This document shows positions 50,819 through 59,929 of a stretch of 64,000 nucleotides of DNA, piece by piece. Within the stretch, counting starts at the first letter, position 1, and the number at the start of each line of letters is the position of its first letter. The translations under genes were made by a program, and so were the position numbers. The notes below the pieces were generated by a model, which searched no databases, was not told where the DNA came from, and saw only the letters and a program-made list of their open reading frames with translations. Origin of the DNA: an uncultured Muribaculaceae bacterium (GTDB lineage Bacteria > Bacteroidota > Bacteroidia > Bacteroidales > Muribaculaceae); contig CAKUJD010000002.1 of the NCBI GenBank assembly GCA_934661195.1, positions 186,001 to 250,000 of the forward strand, in the 5' to 3' direction.

Positions 50819-52192
50819 GTGAAATTAAGACTTAGCACCATTTTGCTATTCATAGTTGCCGCCGTGTTCAGCATCGGTGCGCAAAACAACGTCGCCGAGG
50901 AGGTGGCGTGGGTGGTGGGCGATGAGCCCATATTCAAGAGCGACATCGAGCAGGAATACCTGCAGGCCCAATACGAGCGCAACCCCATTCAGGGCAACCC
51001 CTACTGCGTGATTCCCGAGCGCATGGCCATCGACAAGCTGTTTCTGCATCAGGCTAAAATCGACACCGTGGAGGTGACCAACTCAATGATAGCGTCGAAC
51101 GTCGACGCCCGCATCAACTATTTCATCGCCAACCTCGGCTCGAAGGAGAAGGTGGAGGAATACTTCCGCAAGCCCATGCCCGAACTGCGCGAGCAGCTTA
51201 TGAACATGGTGCGCGACCAGTACACCATCCAGGAGGTGCAGCAGAAGCTCACCAAGGGCGTCAAGGCCACGCCGTCCGACGTGCGCCGCTATTTCGAGTC
51301 GCTCCCGGCCGATTCGCTGCCGTTCATTCCCAAGCAGGTGGAGGTGCAAGTCATCACCATCAACCCGCGCATTCCGCAGCAGGAAATCGACGAGGTGAAG
51401 TCGCGCCTTCGCGACTATGCGCAGAAGGTGAACAGTGGCGAGAGCGACTTCTCCACTCTGGCTATCCTCTATTCCGAAGACCCCGGCACATCGGTGTATG
51501 GCGGTGAGACGGGCTTCCGCAGCCGCTCCGAGCTTCTGCCCGAGTATGCCACCGCTGCATTCAACCTCAACGACAATAAAAAGGTGTCGAACATCGTGCA
51601 GACCGAGGACGGCTACCACATAATCCAGCTCATAGAGAAACGTGGCGACCGCATCAACACACGCCACATTCTGCTCAAGCCCAAGGTGTCGGACAAAGAC
51701 CTTAACGACGCTGTGGCCCGCCTCGACACTTTGCGCCTCGACATCGTCGGCAAGAAGCTTGCCACCTTTGGACAGGCCGCACAGCTGGTGTCGCAAGACA
51801 AAGACTCAAGAAACAACGACGGATACATGCTCAACGAGAAGACTCGCAGCAACCTCTTTGAGATGGCCGACCTGCCTGCCGAAATCGGCAAGCTGGTCGA
51901 CACCATGAAGGTGGGCGACGTGTCGAAGCCATTCATCATGCTCAATCCCAAAACCAACAGCAAGCAGGTGTCGATGGTCAGACTCGCAAAGCGCATCGAA
52001 GCCCACAAGGCCGACTTGGCACAAGACTACCAGACGCTGAAGGGCATGTGCGAAAACCACACCAAGGAAAAGATTCTTGAAGACTGGATTAAGGAAAAGC
52101 AAAAGACCACCTACGTCTACATCGAGGAGGGCTGGCGCAACTGCGATTTCAAGTATGATTGGCTAAAAACCAAAAAGCAAGATCGGAATTAA
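50819..52192 (+). CDS. SurA-like periplasmic peptidyl-prolyl isomerase
   Basis: A 457-residue secreted chaperone/foldase. The GTG at 50819 is chosen because it opens a proper signal peptide (KLRLSTILLFIVAAVFSIGAQ); the in-frame ATG at 50744 would put a charged 25-residue tail in front of it. The SurA N-terminal helical domain (about 25-150) is followed by a parvulin domain (about 170-285: FSTLAILYSEDPGTSVYGGE, then GFRSRSELLPEY) and a second, weaker one that starts INTRHILLKPK. It is followed 24 bases later by the OstA-like gene, which links it to outer-membrane biogenesis. Confidence 0.9.
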   Translation: MKLRLSTILLFIVAAVFSIGAQNNVAEEVAWVVGDEPIFKSDIEQEYLQAQYERNPIQGNPYCVIPERMAIDKLFLHQAKIDTVEVTNSMIASNVDARINYFIANLGSKEKVEEYFRKPMPELREQLMNMVRDQYTIQEVQQKLTKGVKATPSDVRRYFESLPADSLPFIPKQVEVQVITINPRIPQQEIDEVKSRLRDYAQKVNSGESDFSTLAILYSEDPGTSVYGGETGFRSRSELLPEYATAAFNLNDNKKVSNIVQTEDGYHIIQLIEKRGDRINTRHILLKPKVSDKDLNDAVARLDTLRLDIVGKKLATFGQAAQLVSQDKDSRNNDGYMLNEKTRSNLFEMADLPAEIGKLVDTMKVGDVSKPFIMLNPKTNSKQVSMVRLAKRIEAHKADLAQDYQTLKGMCENHTKEKILEDWIKEKQKTTYVYIEEGWRNCDFKYDWLKTKKQDRN

Positions 52193-52216
52193 AACTTACA
52201 GTAACGGAGATTTCTG

Positions 52217-53947
52217 GTGAGATCAAACACTACAAGTAACCACATAACTGGAAGACATAAGGCTGCGCGCGTGGCCTTATGTCTTTTGGCCGTTATTATG
52301 GGCTGCACGGCATGGGTGGCTCAGGCGCGCGTGGCTGGCTACAAAAATCCGCAGCACGCCGTGGCGGCCAAAGAGGGTGCCAAGGCCAAGAGGGTGAAGC
52401 GCATCACGCCGCAAATTCCCCGCGCCAACCGCAACCAGAAGAACAAGGTGTTTCTCGACAACGCCGATGAACTGTCGGCCAACGAGGCTGTGAGCACCGA
52501 CTACCAGGTGCTGAAGGGAAACGTAAAGTTCCAGCGCGGCAACATGTTTATGTATTGCGACAGCGCCTATTTCTATCCCAAGACGAGCTCGCTCGACGCA
52601 TTTGGCAATGTGAAGATAATTCAGGGCGACACACTCAAGGTGTTTGCCGACTTGCTGCACTACTACGGCGACGACGAAATTGCCCAGCTGCGCTACAACG
52701 TGAAGATGCAAAACCGCAACATGACCGTCTACACCGACAGCCTCGACTATGAGGTGCGCTCCAATGTGGGCTACTACTTCAACGGAGGCCGCCTTGTGGA
52801 CTCGCGCGGCAATGTGCTCACATCGGAGTTCGGACGCTATGAGCTCGACACCAAGAAGTCGCAGTTCTCCACCAATGTGCATCTGGTGAACAAAAAGTAT
52901 GACCTGCGCACCGACATGCTCGACTACAACACTGCCACACACGTGGCCGACATCGTGTCGGAGACCATAATCCGCTCCGACGGCAACGTGATTCGCACCA
53001 ACAGCGGCTGGTATAACGCCGCCGCCGACAATGCCACGCTCTACAACCGCTCCACGCTGCTGTCGAAGGACGGCAAGACGCTGGTGGGCGACACCGTGTA
53101 CTACAGCCGCCGCAACGGCTATGGCGAGGCCAAGGGCAATGTGATTCTCACCGACCCAAAGCACAAGGTGATTCTCGACGGCGGATATGGCTACCACAAC
53201 GAGAATGCCAAGATGTCGTATGTCACCCGCCATGCCCGTGCCCGCGAGTTTTCGCAGAAGGACACCCTGTATTTGCACGGCGACACCATGCGCACCTTTG
53301 TCGACACCGCCTCACGCCGCGTGCTCACCGCCTATCCGCGGGTGCGCTTCTACCGCGTGGATGTGCAGGGCCTGTGCGACTCCATGGCATTCTCGCAGGC
53401 CGACACCATAGTGCGCATGTATCGTCACGCCCTGCTGTGGAACGACAACAAGCAGATTTCGGGCGAGCAGATAAATGTGCACCTCAACGACAGCACCGTC
53501 GACTGGGCCACATTGCCCAGCAGCGGCATCATGGCCGAGCATCTGGGCGAAAACTACTACAATCAGCTAAGCGGCCGTCAGATGCGGGCTGAGTTTGAGC
53601 AAAAGGAACTGCGCCGCCTCAGCGTTGACGGCAACGTGCTCACGCTGTTCTACCCTCAGGAGAAGGACTCCACCTACAATAAGCTGATAAGCGCCGAGAG
53701 CAGCTACCTCACCATCGACCTCAAGCCCAAGCAGCAAATCGACAAGGTGAAGATGTGGCCCGAGGTCAACGGCAAAGTGATTCCTCTTTTCCTGGCCAAA
53801 CGCACCGATTTGTATTTGCCCGGATTTCAGTGGTACGACAATCTGCGCCCGCACAATCCCGACGAAATCTACGATGTGTCGAGCGAGATGATGCAGCTGC
53901 TCAGCCAGCCCGAAACGGGCGGGCGACACCGCAGTTCCAGCCGATAA
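52217..53947 (+). CDS. OstA/LptA-like outer-membrane biogenesis protein
   Basis: A 576-residue secreted protein with tandem OstA-like beta-jellyroll stretches (KGNVKFQRGNMFMYCDSAYFYP, then FGNVKIIQGDTLKVFADLL and repeats of this kind to about residue 420). In LptA and the N-terminal domain of LptD this fold forms the lipopolysaccharide bridge, so a role in LPS transport is likely. The GTG at 52217 is required for the signal peptide (RHKAARVALCLLAVIMGCTAWVAQA). It lies between the SurA-like gene and mutL with short gaps, suggesting one transcript. Confidence 0.85.
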   Translation: MRSNTTSNHITGRHKAARVALCLLAVIMGCTAWVAQARVAGYKNPQHAVAAKEGAKAKRVKRITPQIPRANRNQKNKVFLDNADELSANEAVSTDYQVLKGNVKFQRGNMFMYCDSAYFYPKTSSLDAFGNVKIIQGDTLKVFADLLHYYGDDEIAQLRYNVKMQNRNMTVYTDSLDYEVRSNVGYYFNGGRLVDSRGNVLTSEFGRYELDTKKSQFSTNVHLVNKKYDLRTDMLDYNTATHVADIVSETIIRSDGNVIRTNSGWYNAAADNATLYNRSTLLSKDGKTLVGDTVYYSRRNGYGEAKGNVILTDPKHKVILDGGYGYHNENAKMSYVTRHARAREFSQKDTLYLHGDTMRTFVDTASRRVLTAYPRVRFYRVDVQGLCDSMAFSQADTIVRMYRHALLWNDNKQISGEQINVHLNDSTVDWATLPSSGIMAEHLGENYYNQLSGRQMRAEFEQKELRRLSVDGNVLTLFYPQEKDSTYNKLISAESSYLTIDLKPKQQIDKVKMWPEVNGKVIPLFLAKRTDLYLPGFQWYDNLRPHNPDEIYDVSSEMMQLLSQPETGGRHRSSSR

Positions 53948-53990
53948 CAGAAAAGCATGACACATAATACAGGAGAGATATATTACAGCT

Positions 53991-55910
53991 ATGAGCGATG
54001 TGATTAAGTTGTTGCCCGACTCGGTGGCCAACCAGATTGCCGCCGGCGAGGTGATTCAGCGCCCGGCTTCGGTGGTGAAGGAACTTGTGGAAAACGCCAT
54101 CGATGCCCAGGCCACCCAAATTCAGATAATCCTAAAGGACGCTGGCCGCACTCTGATTCAGATAATCGACAATGGTGTGGGCATGTCGGAAACCGACGCC
54201 CGCCTCGCATTCGAGCGTCACAGCACATCTAAAATCCGCAAGGCCGAAGACTTGTTCGAGCTGCACACCATGGGCTTCCGCGGCGAGGCGCTGGCCTCAA
54301 TTGCCGCCATTGCCCATGTGGAGCTGCGCACGTGCCGTCAGGGCGAGCAAATTGGCACCAAACTCATAATCAACGCCTCAAAGTGCGAGAGCCAGGAGCC
54401 CGATGTGTGCCAGCCAGGTGCCAACTTCATGATTAAGGACATCTTTTTCAATGTGCCCGCCCGACGCAAGTTTTTGAAATCGAACCAAGTGGAACTCAAC
54501 AACATCATCAAGGAGTTTGAGAAGCTTGCTCTGATTAACTACAATGTGGATTTCACGCTCACACACAATGGCAGCATCCTCTACAAGCTCATGCACGGCT
54601 CCTTTAAGCAGCGCATCACGTCGCTGTTTGGCCGCAGCCTCGACAGCCAGCTGATTCCGCTCAGCACCGAGACGTCGCTCGTCAAGGTCGACGGCTTCAT
54701 CAGCATGCCCGAAAAGGCCAAGCGGCGCAACTATCAGCAGTTTTTCTTCGTCAACGGCCGCTACATGCGCCACCCTTACTTCCACAAGGCGGTGATGTCG
54801 AGCTATGGCCAACTGATTCCCGACGACTGCCAGCCCACATATTTTCTGAATTTCACGGTCGACCCCGAAACCATTGACGTTAACATACATCCCACCAAGA
54901 CCGAGATAAAGTTTGAAAACGAAATGCCCATCTGGCAAATTCTCTCGGCTGCGGCCAAGGAAACCCTGGGCAAATTCATAGCTGTGCCCACCATCGACTT
55001 CGACAACGCCGATGCGCCCGACATCCCGGCCTTCAATGCTGGCGGCGGCACGCCGGCCGAACCGTCGTTCACTCCCAACATCGAGGTCGACAGCAACTAC
55101 AACCCCTTCAAGGTGCAGCGCGGCGGCTCGCAATCAGCAGCCCGCCCGCAGCCCGTGAAAAGCAATGTGGCCACCAATTGGGAGGAACTGTATAAGAACT
55201 TCGAGAAAAACCGGCGTGAGAGCTACGACGACGTCACCGAGAGCGACCTTGAGGGCGTGATCACGGTGGGGTCGAAGCTTAACGCGGTTGGCACCGAGCC
55301 GGCTGCGCCCGGCGCCGGCCTGCCGTTCAGCGGCTCGGAACAAGACTCAGGCCAGCACTATTTGCAGTTGCAAGAGCGCTACATAGTGTCGCAGGTGAAG
55401 TCGGGCCTCATGGTCATCGACCAGCATCGCGCCCATGTGCTGGTGCTTTATGAAAAATATATGTCGCACGTCGAGGGCAAGCTCATCACCTCGCAAAGTG
55501 TGATGTTCCCCGATGTGCTCCACCTCACTCCCGCTCAGGATGTGATTCTCGAAAGTCTGCAAGAGGGCATGGAGAAGCTGGGCTTCAGCCTGTCGCGTCT
55601 CAGTGGCAATGACTGGTCGGTCAACTCAGTGCCCACAGGCCTCGACAGTGCCGATGTCAACGACACTGTGATTCAAGTGATTGAGTCGGTGGGCGACGGC
55701 AGTGGCGAGCAGGTGAAAGACAAACTGTATCAGAAAATGGCGCTCACCGTGGCTCGCCGCGGAGCCATACCTTATGGCCGCAAACTGTCGGTTGCCGAGA
55801 TGGAGCACTTGGTGGCCAGCCTCATGCAGTTGCCTCAGCCCAATCACACACCCGACGGCAAAACTGTGATAGCCATAATAGCCAATTCCCAAATCGAAAA
55901 GCTGTTCTAA
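53991..55910 (+). CDS. mutL: DNA mismatch repair protein MutL
   Basis: A 639-residue mismatch-repair ATPase. The GHKL motifs are clear: ELVENAIDAQAT, DNGVGM and GFRGEALASIAA. The transducer domain and a variable linker (about 350-430) lead into the C-terminal dimerisation domain. The metal-binding endonuclease motif DQHA(x)2E(x)4E is degraded to DQHRAHVLVLYE, lacking the first Glu, so this MutL probably has no nicking activity of the usual kind. It ends the isomerase/OstA gene set and is followed by a perfect 15-bp hairpin. Confidence 0.95.
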   Translation: MSDVIKLLPDSVANQIAAGEVIQRPASVVKELVENAIDAQATQIQIILKDAGRTLIQIIDNGVGMSETDARLAFERHSTSKIRKAEDLFELHTMGFRGEALASIAAIAHVELRTCRQGEQIGTKLIINASKCESQEPDVCQPGANFMIKDIFFNVPARRKFLKSNQVELNNIIKEFEKLALINYNVDFTLTHNGSILYKLMHGSFKQRITSLFGRSLDSQLIPLSTETSLVKVDGFISMPEKAKRRNYQQFFFVNGRYMRHPYFHKAVMSSYGQLIPDDCQPTYFLNFTVDPETIDVNIHPTKTEIKFENEMPIWQILSAAAKETLGKFIAVPTIDFDNADAPDIPAFNAGGGTPAEPSFTPNIEVDSNYNPFKVQRGGSQSAARPQPVKSNVATNWEELYKNFEKNRRESYDDVTESDLEGVITVGSKLNAVGTEPAAPGAGLPFSGSEQDSGQHYLQLQERYIVSQVKSGLMVIDQHRAHVLVLYEKYMSHVEGKLITSQSVMFPDVLHLTPAQDVILESLQEGMEKLGFSLSRLSGNDWSVNSVPTGLDSADVNDTVIQVIESVGDGSGEQVKDKLYQKMALTVARRGAIPYGRKLSVAEMEHLVASLMQLPQPNHTPDGKTVIAIIANSQIEKLF

Positions 55911-55965
55911 AAAAACAGGAAATTAATCACCTGAAAATGCAGTAAATTAACAGTCGGAATAACAA

Positions 55966-56007
55966 ACAAAGCGTGCGCGCTGGCGGTTGCCGGCGCGCAC
56001 GCTTTGT
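55966..56007. terminator. Bidirectional terminator between mutL and the secreted protein gene
   Basis: ACAAAGCGTGCGCGC (55966-55980) pairs perfectly with GCGCGCACGCTTTGT (55993-56007) around a 12-base loop. T-rich sequence flanks both sides, fitting the convergent genes. Confidence 0.8.
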
Positions 56008-56029
56008 TGTGTGTAGGTATGCAAATATG

Positions 56030-58681
56030 CTACTTTGCCGTTATCATGCGCTTTTGCACAGTGCGCATGCCGCTGGCGTAGGTGGTGGTCACCACGTTGA
56101 ATCCCGGGAAGGGGACGCTGGACTTCTGGCCGAGCTGGTTGGCGTAGTCGACCGACACCACCTGGCAGTCGTTAACGGCCGTAGAGATGGCGGTGGGCTC
56201 GTCGCCGTTGAAGGTGACTGGCACTGACATCTGAGCCACGTAGTATTTGTTGGTGCCGTCAACCTTGCCGTAAAGGCGCACCAGGTAGCTCACCGCAAGC
56301 GGGCTGCCCACGGTGGCGCGGCGCGCGCCAAATAGGTCAGTGGTCTGGATTTCGTCGTCGGCGGTCAGGGTGTCGCAGTAGGCCCACAGCGGATTGGTGC
56401 GGTAGTTGTAGGCAGGCACTTCCTCCATGGCGTCGCCGTTGCAGTCGCGCCACACCCGGTAGCGCTCCACAGTCACGCCTCCAGGCACTTCGGCGTCGAT
56501 TTGCAGATCGGTGCTATAGTAGCGGCCCTTGCGGTTGTTGAATATGTAGTCGCTTTGCATGCAATACACGGCCTTGGCCCTAAGGCTGATGCCGTCGGCC
56601 TTCACCTTGCTGCATCCGTAGGTGTTGGCCTCGGCTGTGCTGTCGGCTGCATACACCGAGATCACGGGCACGTAGGCGGCGTCTTCGGCTCCGCTGAATG
56701 TGCGGTCGCCAATGGTGGCCTTGCCGCTTATGTCGGTGGCCACACTGTGGTCGGTGCCGTTCTCAATCTCAAATGTCGAGTATTTGCCTGCCATGGTGCG
56801 CTGCGCGCGGCCCACAACCGCCGCCGTGCCGCCTTCGGCAGTGCGCCACAGCTCATACTTTTGTATGCTTGGACTGTTCTCTACTGTGAAGCTCAGCTGC
56901 GGGCCGTTGGTGCCGGCCACCTCAAGGCTGTGGTCGGTGTCGCCGTCGGCATCAGCCTTGCTTATGGTGGGTGTGGCGGCCGTGACAGCGGTCTTGTACA
57001 CTTTCACGTCGAAGTCGTTGCTGTAATACTTCTCGTCGGTGCCGTCGGGGGCGTAGGTCACCTTGTAGCGGTAGTAGGCCGACTGGGTGTTGGCCACCGT
57101 CGACGCGCCAAATTGGTCGCACACGGTGAAGTCGCCGAAGTCCACCACATCAAGGCTGTCGATGGTGAAGCGGCCCGTCGAGGCGGGATATTTGTCGGCC
57201 ACGGCGCCGCTTTGGTTGCTATAGCTCACGCTGTAGTCGATGGTGGTGTCGGTCTTGGCGGTGACGGCCAGTGTGGCTATGGGTGTGCGTGTGCCCAGCT
57301 CGTCGGTGCGGTAGAAGGTGAACTTCGATGCAGTGGTCACACCCTGGCCGCGCACGTTGGTGCCAACGCCATTGTTCATCTTCACGAAGTTGGCATACTG
57401 GTTCAGCTCCTTAGTGGCGTTGTAGTGGCTGGTGGAGCTGCCGCCAACGCCCAGCGTGAGGCTCTCGAAGGGGTCGATGCCGGGAATGGCCACGCTCGAC
57501 TCGTTGCTCCACACGGCGCTCAGGCTGGCGGCACTGTCGAGCGGCTGCGCCGTGATGATGTAGGTGAACTGCCGCCCGTGTTGTTGCTGCGGCTCAACGT
57601 AGCTGTAGGTGAAGGCGTTGTCCACGGTGTGGAGGGGCGTCTTGTCGCCGTTCGCTTCCACCTTGTAGAGGTGAAAGCGCTGCCCTATTTCGTAGCCTAT
57701 GATTTTGGCCAGCGACGAGCTCCAACGCAGCGTCACCGTGTATTCGTCCTTGCCCTCCACCTTGGCGGTGTCGGCCGTCAGACGCACGGTGTAGAGGCTG
57801 GTGCGTGGTGCAAACGCGGGGTTGTAGTTGCTGCATAGCATGCTGCTTTGATCACGGTCGCTAAACGCTTGCAGGCGCTTGTCAGGAATGTAGAACACCA
57901 GATCGCTCATATCATATTTTTGGTTGCCCGAAGTGCCGCTCATGCTAAACCAGTGCGTATTGCCAGTCACAGTGCCGCAGTCGTGCTGCACCGAATAAAC
58001 TGTGCCCTGCGCCATTGTCTTGTAGTAGTCCATCAGAGCAATGCTTGAGCTTTGCTGCACAGGACTGTATTGCTCAAACATTTGGAACAGGAATGGGCGG
58101 TTAACTGGAAGGCCTGTGTCCCATAGCCTTGCCCTGCCTTTCGAAATAAAGTAAAATCTGTTGGCCGAGCCGCTGATGCGGAACAGCGAGCCCGGGTTGT
58201 TGCCAGTGTTGTTGCGCTCGGCGTCGGTGATCACCTCGGCCGATTCGATGCGCTGCGATATGGCATTCACAACTTGGGCCACGTTGGTGCAGTTGGCGTC
58301 AACGTTGCCGGGCACCGTCCAGCTGTCTTTCACCTTAATCAGCAGCACGGTGTAACCCTCATTGTCGGCACTCGGCGGCGTGACGCTGGTGATGCCCCAG
58401 GCCGGGACGGGTGTGTAGTAGGCCGATCCTTCGCGGGTCACGCCGTCGGCCTTATAGCCGCCATACAAAATGCCCGGCACCTTGGGATTGGTGTACACCT
58501 CTTTTATCAAGGCGAAAATGTGCTCGGGCTCGGTGGCTGTTTCGGCTAGATTGCTTGTGTGTGTCTTTCCTGACTTATCGGTCCACGTGAATGTGATTTG
58601 CTTGCACTCCTGCTCGGAGATGAGCTTGCTCTGTGCTGTGGCGCTTGTGCTGTAGGCCGCGGCAACTAACAGGGCGAGCAC
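56030..58681 (-). CDS. Large secreted protein with fibronectin-like repeats; start lies across a G8 tract
   Basis: An 883-codon frame with no recognised enzyme domain. It contains beta-sandwich, fibronectin-type-III-like stretches (YTVTLRWSSSLAKIIGYEI, SFTVENSPSIQKYELWR). The C-terminus (PFPGFNVVTTTYASGMRTVQKRM) resembles a sorting-type tail common in Bacteroidales secreted proteins. The annotated GTG at 58681 leaves only half a signal peptide. Upstream codons on the minus strand read VKRACRFVLALLVAAAYS, a full signal peptide, reached from the ATG at 58755 only if the G run at 58709-58702 had nine instead of eight residues. A -7 element TATTTTTG (58815-58808) fits that start. Confidence 0.75.
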   Translation of the reverse strand: MLALLVAAAYSTSATAQSKLISEQECKQITFTWTDKSGKTHTSNLAETATEPEHIFALIKEVYTNPKVPGILYGGYKADGVTREGSAYYTPVPAWGITSVTPPSADNEGYTVLLIKVKDSWTVPGNVDANCTNVAQVVNAISQRIESAEVITDAERNNTGNNPGSLFRISGSANRFYFISKGRARLWDTGLPVNRPFLFQMFEQYSPVQQSSSIALMDYYKTMAQGTVYSVQHDCGTVTGNTHWFSMSGTSGNQKYDMSDLVFYIPDKRLQAFSDRDQSSMLCSNYNPAFAPRTSLYTVRLTADTAKVEGKDEYTVTLRWSSSLAKIIGYEIGQRFHLYKVEANGDKTPLHTVDNAFTYSYVEPQQQHGRQFTYIITAQPLDSAASLSAVWSNESSVAIPGIDPFESLTLGVGGSSTSHYNATKELNQYANFVKMNNGVGTNVRGQGVTTASKFTFYRTDELGTRTPIATLAVTAKTDTTIDYSVSYSNQSGAVADKYPASTGRFTIDSLDVVDFGDFTVCDQFGASTVANTQSAYYRYKVTYAPDGTDEKYYSNDFDVKVYKTAVTAATPTISKADADGDTDHSLEVAGTNGPQLSFTVENSPSIQKYELWRTAEGGTAAVVGRAQRTMAGKYSTFEIENGTDHSVATDISGKATIGDRTFSGAEDAAYVPVISVYAADSTAEANTYGCSKVKADGISLRAKAVYCMQSDYIFNNRKGRYYSTDLQIDAEVPGGVTVERYRVWRDCNGDAMEEVPAYNYRTNPLWAYCDTLTADDEIQTTDLFGARRATVGSPLAVSYLVRLYGKVDGTNKYYVAQMSVPVTFNGDEPTAISTAVNDCQVVSVDYANQLGQKSSVPFPGFNVVTTTYASGMRTVQKRMITAK

Positions 58682-59063
58682 AAATCTGCATGCTCGTTTT
58701 ACCCCCCCCTATAAACGGCTGATTTATAGAGGCTTTGATTGATATTGCTGTTCATATTGCTAATTAATAGTTATATGTATTCATGTTGCATTTTTTCCTT
58801 GCGGCTGCAAAAATAGGCATTTTTTGTGTGATAATCGAACACTTTAACACAAATTGTTGCATGGCATTCAATTGATTTAACCTTAAAGTCCGGTGGTGCG
58901 CCGCACTGAGGCACACATAAAAAATAAAAAAAGTGAATTTCGCTTGCGAAATAGTCATATTTGCCTAAAAGTGCCGTTTTTAGTGCCGCAGATTTGATGA
59001 TTTTTTTTAATTTTGCGAAAATAGCAATGTGGACAAATTTTTAAACTGATAAAATAAACTATT
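58682..59063. other. Divergent intergenic region with G8/C8 tract and two promoters
   Basis: It holds the leader and probable true start of the leftward secreted protein: ATG 58755-58753, the C8 tract at 58702-58709 on the plus strand, and the -7 element TATTTTTG on the minus strand (58815-58808). Rightward, TAATTTTG at 59008-59015 serves the OmpA-family gene. No RNA gene is seen. Confidence 0.55.
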
Positions 59064-59756
59064 ATGAAAAAAGTATTAAGCTTATTTCTGGCCATAGCCA
59101 TGGTGCTGGGCCTTGAAGGTTGTGGTTCAATGTCGACTACCCAGAAGGGTACTGCCATCGGTGCAGGCGGCGGCGCTGCTCTGGGCGCAGCCATCGGCGC
59201 CATTATTGGCAAGGGCAAGGGCGCAGCCATTGGCGCCGCTGTGGGCACAATCGCCGGCGGCACAGCCGGCACGCTCATCGGCAAGAAGATGCAGAAGCAG
59301 GCCGAGGAGATTGCCTCCAACGTTAACGGCGCGCAGGTCGACACCGTGACCGATGACAACGGTCTCACCGCCATCAAGGTGACTTTTGACAACGGCATCC
59401 TCTTTGCCACCGGCAAGAGCGCACTGAGCGCAGGCGCCAAGTCGTCGCTCACCAAGTTTGCCCAGTCGCTTCAAAACAATCCTGAGACCAACGTGCAAAT
59501 CTATGGCTACACCGACAACACTGGCAGCCGTGAGGTGAACGAGCGCCTCAGCGCCGAGCGTGCAAGCGTGGTGCTCAACTATCTGGCCAACGCTGGCATC
59601 TCCACCAGCCGCATGGCTTCTAAGGGCTATGCATGGGACTATCCCGTGGCCAGCAACGACACTCCCGCAGGCCGCGCCCAAAACCGCCGCGTGGAAGTGT
59701 ATATCTCGGCTAACGCCAACATGGTGCAGCAGGCCAACAACGGCACGCTGAAGTAA
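59064..59756 (+). CDS. OmpA-family lipoprotein with glycine-zipper segment
   Basis: A 230-residue outer-membrane lipoprotein. The signal peptide ends in the lipobox LEGC (Cys20). A glycine-zipper stretch ([23 protein letters not shown]..., about 33-75) is followed by an OmpA-like peptidoglycan-binding domain (about 105-225) with [25 protein letters not shown] and the NRRVEV end. It should tie the outer membrane to the cell wall. Strong terminator and own promoter make it a single-gene unit. Confidence 0.93.
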   Translation: MKKVLSLFLAIAMVLGLEGCGSMSTTQKGTAIGAGGGAALGAAIGAIIGKGKGAAIGAAVGTIAGGTAGTLIGKKMQKQAEEIASNVNGAQVDTVTDDNGLTAIKVTFDNGILFATGKSALSAGAKSSLTKFAQSLQNNPETNVQIYGYTDNTGSREVNERLSAERASVVLNYLANAGISTSRMASKGYAWDYPVASNDTPAGRAQNRRVEVYISANANMVQQANNGTLK

Positions 59757-59788
59757 GCCGCATTTGCAATCAATCAGAATCCGTCACA

Positions 59789-59833
59789 AGGCTGGAGTCT
59801 ACCGAAGCAGGGTAGGGCTCCAGCCTTTTTTTG
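59789..59833 (+). terminator. Intrinsic terminator of the OmpA-family gene
   Basis: AGGCTGGAG...TACC pairs with GGTA...CTCCAGCCT (ending 59826), and seven T residues follow. Confidence 0.85.
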
Positions 59834-59929
59834 TGCAATGGCGGCAAAAAATGAGCGCGCCCCCCTATTGGTTATGGAAAAAATGGCTATCTTTGAAAAC
59901 TGAAAAATCATATAAACTAATATAAACTA

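Noticed and set aside
56501-57838. Rightward open frame (445 codons) opposite the secreted protein gene
   Set aside because: Low-complexity Gly/Ala/Val/His translation typical of antisense frames in this genome; the leftward frame has a signal peptide and beta-domain features.
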